Assembly (NCBI GenBank): GCA_964630265.1
Contig: CAZVRW010000008.1
Location: 11,472-75,471 of the forward strand
Reading direction: 5' to 3'
Source of the DNA: CAZBWP01 sp964630265
GTDB lineage: Bacteria; Pseudomonadota; Alphaproteobacteria; Rhodospirillales; Defluviicoccaceae
DNA: 64,000 nt
Position numbers and translations under genes: made by a program. The notes below the pieces were generated by a model that had not been told where the DNA came from, searched no databases, and saw nothing but the letters and a program-made list of their open reading frames with translations. Below, piece by piece: positions 7,822 to 16,767 of this stretch (its first letter is position 1; every line of letters starts with the position of its first letter).

Positions 7822-8748
7822 TCATGCCGACAGCAGGCTGACCTCGGTCTTGGCGGCGATACGTTTGACGTCGATGGGCTCCAGCGCGCCTGCCATCGGC
7901 TGCATGGCCTCGGCGGCGCCGGTGGCCACCGCCCAGCAGAGCGTTCCGGGCAGGTCGTCGTCCGGCGCGGTGACCAGACCGGCGAGGAAGCTGTCCCCAC
8001 TGCCGGTCGGGTTGACGGCGGCGATCGGCGGCGGCGCGGCATACCAGACGCCGTCGTCGGCGACCATCACCGCGCCGGCGGCCCCCAGGGTGATGGCCAC
8101 CGCACACGGTCCGCGCTCGCGGATCGCCCGCGCGGCCGCGGCAGCCTCGGCAACGTCGTCGATGGCCTGGCCGAGCAGCGCCGCCGCTTCCGGGCCGTTG
8201 ATCTTGATTGCCCCGAGACCGGCGCCGACGGCATCCCCCAGGGCGTCGCCGCTGGTATCGATCCACACCGGCTTGCCGGCCCGTTGGGCGCCAGCCACCA
8301 AGGCGGCGATGGCGCCCGCGGGCAGGCCGGGCGGCAGGCTGCCACTGATGGTGATCACGTCGGCCCCGCGCGCCGCATCGGCGACATCGCCGACGAAGTG
8401 CCGCCAGTCGGGCGGCGCGGGCACGCTGCCCGGCTCGTTGATCACCGTGGAGCCGCCGTCGTGGACGATGATCACGCAGGTGCGGGTCTCGCTGACGGTG
8501 CGGGTCCAGCGGGCGGTAAGCCCCTCGGCGGTCGCCTGCTCGGCGGCGAAGCGACCGGCATGGCCGCCGATCGGGCCGGCGCACAACGCCTGGTGACCGA
8601 GCCGCAGGACGGCGCGGGCGACGTTCACCCCCTTACCGCCGCACACCGTATGCACGCTGCCGGCGCGCCAGACGCCGCCGACGGCGAACCCGGGCACGGT
8701 GACGATGCGATCGACGGATGGGTTGGGGGTGACACAGAGAACGCGCAT
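7822..8748 (-). CDS. PfkB-family hexose kinase (1-phosphofructokinase-like)
   Basis: The 308-residue protein is a ribokinase/PfkB-family sugar kinase. It opens MRVLCVTPNPSVDRI and has the first signature GGKGVNVARAVLRLG. ISGSLPPGLP and the catalytic loop NPTGSGDSFLAG follow; the Asp of that loop is the base. The TPNPSVDR and GGKGVNVAR sequences are those of 1-phosphofructokinase and tagatose-6-P kinases (the LacC/FruK group). No PTS gene is nearby, so a phosphofructokinase role is only one option. An in-frame ATG four codons upstream is a possible alternative start. Confidence 0.85.
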   Translation of the reverse strand: MRVLCVTPNPSVDRIVTVPGFAVGGVWRAGSVHTVCGGKGVNVARAVLRLGHQALCAGPIGGHAGRFAAEQATAEGLTARWTRTVSETRTCVIIVHDGGSTVINEPGSVPAPPDWRHFVGDVADAARGADVITISGSLPPGLPAGAIAALVAGAQRAGKPVWIDTSGDALGDAVGAGLGAIKINGPEAAALLGQAIDDVAEAAAAARAIRERGPCAVAITLGAAGAVMVADDGVWYAAPPPIAAVNPTGSGDSFLAGLVTAPDDDLPGTLCWAVATGAAEAMQPMAGALEPIDVKRIAAKTEVSLLSA

Positions 8749-8850
8749 AATCAGCACCATCCCGCGCCGCGACGACCGACGCAAGCGGCCATTGCTTGCG
8801 CCGGCGCCGCGAACGCCGGATAGTTCGCAAACGGCACGATCGGAGCGTCC

Positions 8851-9690
8851 ATGCCCCGCAGCAATCCCACCCTCTGCGGCTCGATCGCCGGCACCCCGGG
8901 GCGCTTCGGCGTCGCCATGCACACCGCCGCTTATCGGGCGCTCGGCCTCGACTGGGTGTATGTCGCGTTCGGCACGGCGGACACGGCGGGCGCCGTCCAG
9001 GCGATGCGCACGCTCGGCATCCGCGGCCTCGGCGTCACCATGCCGCACAAGCTCGCCATCGCCGGCCACCTCGACGCGCTGGACGACGCGGCGATCGCCA
9101 TCGGCGCCGTCAACACCGTCGTCAACGACGCCGGCCAGCTCATCGGCCACAACGTCGACTGGACCGGCGCCGTGCGGGCGCTGAGCGCGGTGACCCGCCT
9201 GGACGGCAGGCGCGCGGCGGTGCTCGGCGCCGGCGGCGGCGCCCGCGCCATCGTCTACGGCCTGATCCGCGCCGGCTGCCGGGTCACGCTCTACAACCGG
9301 AGCGAAGCGCGGGGACGCGCCGTCGCCGAGGCGTTCGAGGCGACGTGGGGCGGGCCGCCGGCAGCGCTCAGCGAAACCGGCGAGATGGATCTGCTGATCA
9401 ACGCCACCTCGGTCGGCTTCCATGCCCCGGCGGCGACGCCCATCGCCGCCGAGGCGTTGCGCTCCGGGTTGGTCGTCTTCGACGCGGTGCCCCAGCCGCT
9501 GGAGACGCGGCTGTTGCGGGAGGCCGCGGCGCGCGGCTGCACCACCGTGCCCGGCGTGCGCATGCAGCTGCACCAGGCGGCGGAACAGGTCCATCTCTAC
9601 ACCGGCCGCGAGCCCGACCTCGCGGTGATGGAACGCGCCCTGCGTGCCGTCCTGGCGGAAACGACAACCGCCGGCACGCCCGCCGGCTGA
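8851..9690 (+). CDS. Shikimate dehydrogenase-like protein (AroE family)
   Basis: This 279-residue protein has the AroE fold: LGVTMPHK with the catalytic Lys67, and GHNVDWTGA with Asp103. The NADP-binding GAGGGARA, a NRS loop, INATSVGF and a C-terminal PGVRMQLHQAAEQ are also present. The N-terminal shikimate-binding loop is unusual. In place of the Ser-Leu-Ser-Pro-x-x-His-Asn pattern it reads TPGRFGVAMHT, so both substrate-binding serines and the Asn are missing. It may act on quinate or another hydroxy acid. The ridA-like gene starts 10 bp downstream and is probably co-transcribed. Confidence 0.8.
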   Translation: MPRSNPTLCGSIAGTPGRFGVAMHTAAYRALGLDWVYVAFGTADTAGAVQAMRTLGIRGLGVTMPHKLAIAGHLDALDDAAIAIGAVNTVVNDAGQLIGHNVDWTGAVRALSAVTRLDGRRAAVLGAGGGARAIVYGLIRAGCRVTLYNRSEARGRAVAEAFEATWGGPPAALSETGEMDLLINATSVGFHAPAATPIAAEALRSGLVVFDAVPQPLETRLLREAAARGCTTVPGVRMQLHQAAEQVHLYTGREPDLAVMERALRAVLAETTTAGTPAG

Positions 9691-9700
9691 GGAGATCCGC

Positions 9701-10180
9701 ATGCCCGGAAGCATCGACGCCCGCCTCGCCGCCCTCGGCATCACCCTGCCGCCCCCGGCGCCGCCGGCCGGCGCCTACGTGCCGTTCGTGCAGGCCGGCC
9801 CCCTGCTGTTCGTCGCCGGGCAACTGCCGATCAAGGGAGGCGAAATTCTCTATCGCGGACACCTGGGCACCGACGTTGCGCTCGACGACGGGGTCGCCGC
9901 GGCGCGGCTCTGCGCCATCAACCTGATCGCCCAGGTGAAGGCGGCGTGCCGCGATCTCGATCGCGTGCGCCGGGTGGTCAAGCTCGGTGGCTTCGTGGCG
10001 GCGACGGCCGCGTTCACCGATCATCCGAAGGTGCTGAATGGGGCGTCCGACCTGATGGTCGAGGTGTTCGGCGATGCCGGCCGCCACGCCCGCTTCGCCG
10101 TCGGCGCGGTCTCGCTGCCGCTGGGGGCTGCCGTCGAGGTGGATGGAATCTTCGAAATCACGGGGGGCGGCGCGCAATAA
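9701..10180 (+). CDS. RidA (YjgF/YER057c/UK114) family protein
   Basis: The protein is 159 residues, in the longer YjgF subgroup. It has VQAGPLLFVAGQLPIKGG near residue 30 and ends with the family-type FAVGAVSLPLGAAVEVDGIFEI. RidA enzymes hydrolyse reactive enamine/imine intermediates. The catalytic Arg of classical RidA sits in a C-terminal R(S/T)xV context that I do not see clearly (RFAVGAV), so enamine deaminase activity is uncertain. The start at 9701 has GGAG 6 bp upstream. It overlaps no other gene and follows the AroE-like gene closely. Confidence 0.85.
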   Translation: MPGSIDARLAALGITLPPPAPPAGAYVPFVQAGPLLFVAGQLPIKGGEILYRGHLGTDVALDDGVAAARLCAINLIAQVKAACRDLDRVRRVVKLGGFVAATAAFTDHPKVLNGASDLMVEVFGDAGRHARFAVGAVSLPLGAAVEVDGIFEITGGGAQ

Positions 10181-10478
10181 CTTTGATGATTGTGTTGGCG
10201 ATCCATTACCGCTATTTCTGATCGACCTGAAGAAAGGCCGTTCGACGTTCGGAGAAGCGGCCAACAAAGGGTGGGAAGCGTGCTGGGAGTTTGGGGCGAG
10301 AGCGTGCGCAACGTTCCTTCGCTGACAGGTGACGGCATTCCGGTCACCGTCGGCGCCTCGCCCGATGCGGATCCTTCACCATCCAGTTTCCCAAATGCGG
10401 GCGGCGCGGCCAGCGGTCGTCGTCGAACGCGCCGTTGCGTTTCGACCCAACTGACAATGCGAAACGGGAGATCCTAAG

Positions 10479-11582
10479 ATGCCAAAATCCAAGACCTTGC
10501 GCCGCGCGACCCACGGCGTCGTCGCGGCCGCCGTCACCGCTGCACTGCTCGGCGGCGCCGGCCTCAGCCCGGCCAGCGCCCAAGAAAAGGTCCGCTGGCG
10601 CATGCCGGTGGGCTTCCCCTCCACCCTGCCCGCCCTCGGCGACACCGCCCCCTGGGTCGCCGACATGCTGGACAAGGCGAGCGGCGGCGACATCCAGCTC
10701 AAGATCTACGAGCCCGGCAAGCTGGTGCCGGCCCTGCAGATCATGGAAGCGGTGAAGGAAAAGAAGGTGCAGGCCGGCTACACCTGGATCGGCTACGACA
10801 TGGGCAAGATCCCGGCGCTGCCGCTGATCTCCGCCGTGCCGTTCGGCATGGAGCCGTGGGAGTTCAATGCCTGGTGGTACTACGGCGGCGGCATGGACCT
10901 GGCCGCCGAGCTCTACGCGCCGCACAACATCCATCCCGTGCTGTGCGGCATCATCGGCCCGGAGACCGCCGGCTGGTTCGCCAAGGAGATCACCTCGCTG
11001 GACGACATCAAGGGGCTGAAGATCCGCTTCGCCGGGCTCGGCGGCAAGGTCCTGCAGAAGGCCGGCGCCTCGGTCACGCTGATTGCCGGCGGCGAGATCT
11101 ACCAGGCGCTGGAGAAGGGCGCCATCGACGCGACCGAGTTCTCGCTGCCGGAGGTGGACCAGCAACTGGGCTTCCACCAGATCGTCAAGAACAACTACTT
11201 CCCCGGCTGGCATCAAACGTTCACCACGATGCACCTGATCGTCAACAAGGAGATCTGGGACGGTCTCACCGACCAGCAGCGGGCAATGATCGACATGGGC
11301 TGCATGGCCGGCGTCACCGCTGGCCTGTCCAAGGCCGAGGCCAACCAGGGACCGATCATCGCCGGCTTCGCCGACAAGGGGGTGACGGCCCATAAGCTGC
11401 CGGAACCGATCCTGCGTGAGCTCCACAAGCTGACCGAGGAAGTGCTCGAAGAGGAAGCCGCAGCCGACCCGATGTTCGCGAAGATCCTCGAATCGCAGCG
11501 CGCCTTCCGCAAGGACTACAATCTGTGGAAGAGCTTCGGCTACCTGCCCCGTGACTTCGAGGGTTCGGACGAACAGGGCTGA
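10479..11582 (+). CDS. dctP: TRAP transporter solute-binding protein, DctP family
   Basis: This 367-residue periplasmic binding protein has a signal peptide ending PASAQ near residue 33. WRMPVGFPSTLPAL begins the mature domain, LKIYEPGKLVPALQIMEAV is the typical DctP strand-helix, and LKIRFAGLGGKVLQKAGAS contains the conserved ligand-binding Arg. GAIDATEFSLPEVD and the C-terminal helices complete the family. It is of the TakP/monocarboxylate-like type that keeps aromatic residues near the pocket. The Q and M permease genes follow on the same strand, after 41 bp and 6 bp. CGGGAGATC is the ribosome site. The ligand is probably a carboxylate. Confidence 0.93.
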   Translation: MPKSKTLRRATHGVVAAAVTAALLGGAGLSPASAQEKVRWRMPVGFPSTLPALGDTAPWVADMLDKASGGDIQLKIYEPGKLVPALQIMEAVKEKKVQAGYTWIGYDMGKIPALPLISAVPFGMEPWEFNAWWYYGGGMDLAAELYAPHNIHPVLCGIIGPETAGWFAKEITSLDDIKGLKIRFAGLGGKVLQKAGASVTLIAGGEIYQALEKGAIDATEFSLPEVDQQLGFHQIVKNNYFPGWHQTFTTMHLIVNKEIWDGLTDQQRAMIDMGCMAGVTAGLSKAEANQGPIIAGFADKGVTAHKLPEPILRELHKLTEEVLEEEAAADPMFAKILESQRAFRKDYNLWKSFGYLPRDFEGSDEQG

Positions 11583-11623
11583 ACTCCGAAAGTGGCCCGT
11601 GTGGCGGATGGCTGGAGACCGAG

Positions 11624-12226
11624 ATGACTGAACGGGGCCGCGGCACGCCGTCCGAGCCGCACATCGACGTGGACCAGCTGATCCACCACACGGAGCTGCC
11701 ACACACCCCCCTGTCCCGCATCCTCGACGGCTTCGTCAAAGCCGTCGGGGACGCGGTGTCCTGGCTGTGGGTGGTCCTGGTCCTGGTGATCGTCGTCAAC
11801 GTGACTTTGCGCTACGCGCTGGGCCGCGGATACATCTCTTTCGAGGAGCTGCAGTGGCACATCGCCGCCGTCGGCTGGCTCATCGGGCTATCGTACTGCG
11901 TGCAGAACGACAGCCACATCCGCATCGATATCCTGCACGACCGCTTCAGCCGAAAAACCAAGGCGTGGATCGACTTCCTCGGGGTTCTCTTCTTTTTGAT
12001 CCCCTACACGTATCTGGTGCTGCGCTATTCGCCGGCGTTCATCGAGTTCTCCTTCAGGACCAACGAGGTCTCCGACGCACCGGGCGGCCTGCCCTACCGC
12101 TGGATGATCAAGAGCGTCATGTGGATCGCCTATGCCATCCTGCTCGTCGCCGCGATCTCCCGACTCAGCCGCGCCGCCGCAGTGGTCTTCGGCAGCGCGT
12201 CGGCCCGAAACCGCAACCGGGGCTGA
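11624..12226 (+). CDS. dctQ: TRAP transporter small permease, DctQ
   Basis: The 200-residue protein has four hydrophobic segments, around residues 46-64, 80-96, 120-135 and 163-180, the DctQ topology. The conserved FEELQWHIAAVGWLIGLSYC segment with downstream HIRIDI is the family signature. It partners DctM in the inner membrane. It ends 6 bp before dctM. An N-terminal extension of about 45 polar residues precedes the first membrane segment and is longer than usual. Confidence 0.9.
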   Translation: MTERGRGTPSEPHIDVDQLIHHTELPHTPLSRILDGFVKAVGDAVSWLWVVLVLVIVVNVTLRYALGRGYISFEELQWHIAAVGWLIGLSYCVQNDSHIRIDILHDRFSRKTKAWIDFLGVLFFLIPYTYLVLRYSPAFIEFSFRTNEVSDAPGGLPYRWMIKSVMWIAYAILLVAAISRLSRAAAVVFGSASARNRNRG

Positions 12227-12232
12227 CCCGCC

Positions 12233-13585
12233 ATGGAACTCAACGAAGTCCTCGCCATCGCGATGTTCGTCTCGTTCATCGGGCTGCTGTTCGCCGGCTT
12301 TCCGGTGGCGTGGACGCTCGCCGGCATCGCCATCGTCTTCGCCGCCATCTCCATCGCCTGCGACACCTATCTCGACACCTTCATCGGCATCGACTGGGGC
12401 TACGTCTCGATCATCACCGACGACATCTGGAACACCATGACCAACTGGGTCCTGGTGGCGCTGCCCATGTTCATCTTCATGGGCCTGATGCTCGACCGCT
12501 CGGGCATCGCCGAGCACATGATGGAGAATTTCACGCAGCTGTTCGGCCGCGTCCGTGGCGGGCTCGCGGTCACCGTCACCCTGATCGGCGTCCTGCTCGC
12601 CGCCTCCACCGGCATCATCGGCGCGTCCGTCGTGCTGCTGACCCTGCTCAGCCTGCCGATCATGCTGCGCTACAACTACCAGAAGGAGCTGGCCGTCGGC
12701 ACGGTCTGCTCGGCGGGCACCCTCGGCATCCTGATTCCGCCATCGATCATGCTGGTGATCATGGCCGACCGCATGTCGAAGCCGGTGGGCGACCTGTTCA
12801 TGGGCGCGGTGTTCCCCGGCCTGCTGCTGGGCGCACTCTACGTCATCTACATCTTCGTCATCGCCAACCTCAGGCCGCACGTGGCGCCGCTGCCGCCGGA
12901 TGCGGCGAAGGTGGACCTCAAGCTGATCCTGCGGGTGTTCCTTTCGGTGCTGCCCCCCGCCGCGCTGATCCTGGGCGTGCTGGGGACCATCTTTTTCGGC
13001 ATCGCAACACCGACGGAGGCGTCGGGGATCGGGGCCTTCCTCGCGTCCATGCTGGCGCTGGCCCGCGGCCGCCTCACGCTCTCCGTGCTGCGCGACGTGG
13101 CGCGACAGACGACGACGACGACGGCCTTCATCTTCGCCATCCTGGTGGCGGCCAACGCCTTCGCTCTGGTATTGCGCGGCCTCGGCGGCGACGACCTGAT
13201 CGAAGGCGCGTTGCTCGGCCTCAATCTGGGCCCCGACGGCACGGTGATCGTCATCCTGGTCATCGTGTTCCTGCTCGGCTTCGTCCTCGACTGGATCCAG
13301 ATCATCCTGATCGTGCTGACCCTGGTCGGGCCGGTGGTCGAGTCCCTCGGCTTCGACCTGATCTGGTTCATGATCCTGTTCGCGGTGTGCCTGCAGACAT
13401 CGTTCCTGACGCCGCCGGTGGGCTTCGCGTTGTTCTACCTGAAGGGCGTCGCGCCGCCGGAGGTGACGGTGCGCCACATCTATCGGGGCGTCGTGCCATT
13501 CATCGTCCTGCAGCTCATCGGCCTCACCATCGTCTACCTGTTCCCTGGGATCGTGCTATGGCTGCCGCGGATGATGTATCAGTAG
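12233..13585 (+). CDS. dctM: TRAP transporter large permease, DctM
   Basis: This 450-residue protein has about 12 membrane segments and the DctM landmarks: LPMFIFMGLMLDRSGIAE, TGIIGASVVLLTLLSLPIML, GTLGILIPPSIMLVI, ATPTEASGIGAF, and a C-terminal LTPPVGFALFYLKGVAP. It is the ion-motive-force-driven transport subunit. It lies 6 bp after dctQ, and a CoA-transferase gene starts 33 bp after it. This supports a model in which the imported acid is activated to its CoA ester. Confidence 0.94.
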   Translation: MELNEVLAIAMFVSFIGLLFAGFPVAWTLAGIAIVFAAISIACDTYLDTFIGIDWGYVSIITDDIWNTMTNWVLVALPMFIFMGLMLDRSGIAEHMMENFTQLFGRVRGGLAVTVTLIGVLLAASTGIIGASVVLLTLLSLPIMLRYNYQKELAVGTVCSAGTLGILIPPSIMLVIMADRMSKPVGDLFMGAVFPGLLLGALYVIYIFVIANLRPHVAPLPPDAAKVDLKLILRVFLSVLPPAALILGVLGTIFFGIATPTEASGIGAFLASMLALARGRLTLSVLRDVARQTTTTTAFIFAILVAANAFALVLRGLGGDDLIEGALLGLNLGPDGTVIVILVIVFLLGFVLDWIQIILIVLTLVGPVVESLGFDLIWFMILFAVCLQTSFLTPPVGFALFYLKGVAPPEVTVRHIYRGVVPFIVLQLIGLTIVYLFPGIVLWLPRMMYQ

Positions 13586-13618
13586 GCGCAGCGCCGTGAG
13601 CTGCGGTGCGTGCGTCCC

Positions 13619-15553
13619 ATGAGGGACAAGGTCGTCAGCGCCGCCGAGGCCATCGCCATCATCCGCGACGGCGACACCCTCGCAAACACCGGCTTCGTCG
13701 GCGCCGGCGCGCCGGAAGCGCTGCTGAAGGCACTGGAGCGACGATTCCTGGAGACGGGAACGCCGCGCGACCTGACGCTGGTCTTCGCCGCCGGGCAGGG
13801 CGACCGGCAGCAGCGCGGCCTCAATCGCCTCGGTCACCCGGGGCTGCTGAAGCGGGTGATCGGCGGCCACTGGGGCCTGATCCCCAAGCTCGCCGCCCTG
13901 GCCATGGCCGACGAGATCGAGGCCTACAACCTGCCGCAGGGGGTGATCTCCCACCTGTTTCGCGACATCGCCGCGCACCGGCCGGGGAGCATCAGCAAGG
14001 TGGGGCTGCACACCTTCGTCGACCCCAGGCTCGACGGCGGCCGCATCAATGCCCGCACCACCGAGGAGATCGTCGAGGTGGTGACGCTGGCCGGCGAGGA
14101 CTGGCTCTTCTACCGCGCCTTCCCCATCACCGTCAGCTTCGTGCGCGGCACCACCGCCGATCCGTTCGGCAACATCACCATGGAACGGGAGGCCCTCAGC
14201 CTCGACAACCTGGCCATGGCCATGGCGGCACGGAACTCCAACGGCTGCGTCATCGCCCAGGTGGAGCGCATCGCCGAAGCCGGTACGCTCAACCCGAAGG
14301 CGGTGAAGATCCCGGGCGCCCTGGTCGACTGCGTCGTCGTCGCGGCGCCGGAAGATCACGCCCAAACCTATGCCGTCGCCTATGATCCGGCGTTCGCCAG
14401 CGAGATCCGGGTGCCCCTCGGTTCGCTGGCGCCGATGGCGCTCGATGAACGGAAACTGATCGCCCGGCGCTGCGCCTTCGAGCTGCCCGCCGGCGGCGTC
14501 GTCAACCTCGGCATCGGCATGCCCGAAGGGGTCGCCGCCGTCGCCGCCGAGGAGCAGGTTCTGCGGTTCCTCACCCTGACCACGGAGCCGGGGACCCTCG
14601 GCGGCGTGCCGCAGTCGGGCCTCAATTTCGGCACGGCGATCAACGCCGACGCCATCATCGACCAGAACCAGCAGTTCGACTTCTATGACGGCGGCGGCCT
14701 GGACATGGCCTGCCTCGGCCTCGCCGAGTGCGATGCCGAAGGCAACCTCAACGTCAGCCGCTTCGGCCGGACGCTGGCAGGCGCCGGTGGCTTCATCAAC
14801 ATCAGCCAGAATGCGCGAAAGGTGGTGTTCGCCGGCACCTTCTCCACGGGTGGCCTGAGCATCGCCATCGAGGACGGAGCGCTGCGCATCGTCCAGGAAG
14901 GGCAGAACCACAAGTTCGTCGCGCGCGTCTGCCAGGTGACGTTCAGCGGCCGCTATGCCGCCGAGACCGGCCAGCCGGTGCTCTACGTTACCGAGCGCTG
15001 CGTCTTCGCTGGCACCGCTAAGGGCCTCGAACTGGTGGAGGTGGCGCCGGGCGTCGACATCGAACGCGACATCCTGGCGCACATGGATTTCCGCCCCATC
15101 GTCAACGACCCGAAGCCGATGGATGCGCGGATCTTCCGGCCAGAGTTGATGGGCCTGGAGGCCGATCTGATCGGTCGGCTGACACTGCCCGACCGCATCA
15201 GCTACGATCGGCAGCGCAACACGCTGTTTTTGAACTTCGAAGGGCTGCAGGTGCGCGACCTTGCCGACGTGGACGCGATCCGGACCGCCGTGGAGAGCCG
15301 CTGTCAGGCGATCGGCCGGTGCGTCGCCGTGGTCGTCAATTACGACAGCGTGCGCATCGACGAGACGGTGCTCGACGCCTACGCCGCGATGGTGCGGCGG
15401 ATGGAGCGGCAGTACTACACCACCGTCAGCCGCTACACGACGAGCGCGTTCCTCCGCCTCAAGCTCGGCGAAGCGCTGCAACGCCGCGATGTCGCGCCGC
15501 ATGTCTTCGAAACCGAGCGGGAAGCGCGCAGCTTCCTCGACGGCGCCGACTGA
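13619..15553 (+). CDS. Family I acyl-CoA:acetate/3-ketoacid CoA-transferase with C-terminal extension
   Basis: The 644-residue protein fuses the alpha and beta CoA-transferase subunits, as in propionate CoA-transferase and YdiF. The alpha half contains GDTLANTGFVGAGAPEALL. The beta half has NLGIGMPEGVAAVA and the active-site TTEPGTLGGVPQSG with its catalytic Glu. YdiF-type enzymes are about 520-530 residues, so roughly 115-120 residues at the C-terminus (from about IVNDPKPMDARIF) are extra. That part has an LFLNFEGLQVRDLADVDAI strand-helix and may be a small separate domain. An in-frame GTG at 13610 is an alternative start. Its place behind dctPQM suggests a short-chain carboxylate substrate. 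Confidence 0.85.
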   Translation: MRDKVVSAAEAIAIIRDGDTLANTGFVGAGAPEALLKALERRFLETGTPRDLTLVFAAGQGDRQQRGLNRLGHPGLLKRVIGGHWGLIPKLAALAMADEIEAYNLPQGVISHLFRDIAAHRPGSISKVGLHTFVDPRLDGGRINARTTEEIVEVVTLAGEDWLFYRAFPITVSFVRGTTADPFGNITMEREALSLDNLAMAMAARNSNGCVIAQVERIAEAGTLNPKAVKIPGALVDCVVVAAPEDHAQTYAVAYDPAFASEIRVPLGSLAPMALDERKLIARRCAFELPAGGVVNLGIGMPEGVAAVAAEEQVLRFLTLTTEPGTLGGVPQSGLNFGTAINADAIIDQNQQFDFYDGGGLDMACLGLAECDAEGNLNVSRFGRTLAGAGGFINISQNARKVVFAGTFSTGGLSIAIEDGALRIVQEGQNHKFVARVCQVTFSGRYAAETGQPVLYVTERCVFAGTAKGLELVEVAPGVDIERDILAHMDFRPIVNDPKPMDARIFRPELMGLEADLIGRLTLPDRISYDRQRNTLFLNFEGLQVRDLADVDAIRTAVESRCQAIGRCVAVVVNYDSVRIDETVLDAYAAMVRRMERQYYTTVSRYTTSAFLRLKLGEALQRRDVAPHVFETEREARSFLDGAD

Positions 15554-15646
15554 AGCGGCGGGCGGCGGGCCCGCATCCGCCGGACCCGCCGCAATACGCC
15601 GACGTCAAGACGCGCGAGGATGATCGCGGGGCGCCCCCGGATCAGC

Positions 15647-16327
15647 TCAGCAACCCCAGCGCCGCCCGCGCACGGTCGCCAGGCCGACGAGGCCCATCAC
15701 CAGCAGCACGATGGTTTCCGGCAACGGCACCGCCGCGCTTTCGATCGCGAAGGCATACTGGGCACCGAACACCGAGCCACCCAGCTGGAAGGCGTAGATG
15801 TCGAGCACGTAGTCGCCGGGCGCAAGGAGCTCCTGCACCATGCCCATGTCGGCCGACATGCAACCCAGGCCTTGGCCCGTGCCGCCCGGCGCGCACGGAT
15901 GCAGCAGACCGGGGAACGCCGTGATCAACGTCTGCGTGCCGCCGGGGCCGCTCAACGTCACCTCGGCGGTGTCGTCCGCGAGGATCCAGAGGCTGAACTC
16001 GCTGGGCATGACCAGGGAGAACGCCCGCTGGAACTGCGCCGTCTCGTTGCCGGGAACGCGGGCGCCGGCGATGTTGGGGGCCTGAAAGCCGCCGATGCCG
16101 GTGTTGCCGTAACTGATCCATTTCGCCGTGCCGGCGGCGAGGCCGGCGGCCGCGCTGACGTCGCCCCACACCGAATGCGGCGTGATCGAGGTGATGCTGC
16201 CGGGGGTGATGCTGTTGGCGAGGACATCGTTGCCGTCGCCGCTCCACCCCTGCATGATCGTGGCGGACGCGGGCGCCGCCATCAAGGACGCGAAACCGAG
16301 CGCCATCAGAAAGAGCTTCGTCTTCAT
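15647..16327 (-). CDS. Exported protein with PEP-CTERM-like sorting signal
   Basis: The 226-residue protein has a signal peptide ending PASA near residue 23 and a soluble domain with a jelly-roll-like strand pattern (WILADDTAEVTLSGPGG, then YVLDIYAFQLGGSVFGAQY). Its tail is VPLPETIVLLVMGLVGLATV followed by RGRRWGC. The tail has the proline-containing motif, hydrophobic span and basic end of PEP-CTERM exosortase substrates, but with PLPE in place of PEP. Two Cys in the domain (PCAPGG and GCMSAD) may form a disulfide. The function is unknown. It diverges from the Cys-rich protein gene across a region dense in inverted repeats. Confidence 0.75.
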   Translation of the reverse strand: MKTKLFLMALGFASLMAAPASATIMQGWSGDGNDVLANSITPGSITSITPHSVWGDVSAAAGLAAGTAKWISYGNTGIGGFQAPNIAGARVPGNETAQFQRAFSLVMPSEFSLWILADDTAEVTLSGPGGTQTLITAFPGLLHPCAPGGTGQGLGCMSADMGMVQELLAPGDYVLDIYAFQLGGSVFGAQYAFAIESAAVPLPETIVLLVMGLVGLATVRGRRWGC

Positions 16328-16767
16328 GGTCTGTTCCCTTGCTGTTGCGACCCGCAGGTGTTGCAGGTGGCTGCTTCTGCAATCCTAGCTTGCATTCCGT
16401 GTGCCGAACTTAATTTTTTCTGTAGAATCAATTGGTTAAGAGAAGCCGGTCGGGCAGGCCGCTGCCCACAACCGACGAAAGTGTAAAAATTTTTTACACT
16501 CGCAGGGATTGCCGCCACCTTAATGGACCCTGCTTGGGTCCATAACATGCGGAAATTCCTCAGGAATGACGCTCGTCTCGCGGTGTAAAATTTCCTGACA
16601 CCCCGAGGCGCAAGCACTGCATTCCCCGTTCTCCCGACGCCGCAGCGCGTTTTCCATCGTCTGGCAGAGCTTCGGGTGATATTCTGCTACCCACAGCGGC
16701 GATGCTTGCAGATGCGCTGTAACGCAGGACATTCAGTGAGGTTGAAAAGACTCGGGGAGGTTTTTCT
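16328..16767. promoter_or_regulatory. Divergent intergenic region with five consecutive inverted repeats
   Basis: No gene is visible in these 440 bp. Between 16452 and 16607 lie five inverted repeats: GGGCAG/CTGCCC (16452-16467), AGTGTAAAAA/TTTTTACACT (16480-16500, perfect), ATGGACCC/GGGTCCAT (16523-16543, perfect), ATTCCT/AGGAAT (16555-16567, perfect) and CTCGCGGTGT/ACACCCCGAG (16577-16607, one mismatch). The second and fifth share a GTGTAAAA core. The flanking genes are divergent, so these may be stacked operators, or a structured RNA. Confidence 0.6.

Noticed and set aside
11888..13477. Minus-strand open frame of 529 codons antisense to dctQ/dctM
   Set aside because: It is a His/Asp/Gln-rich complement of the hydrophobic permease codons, not a protein.
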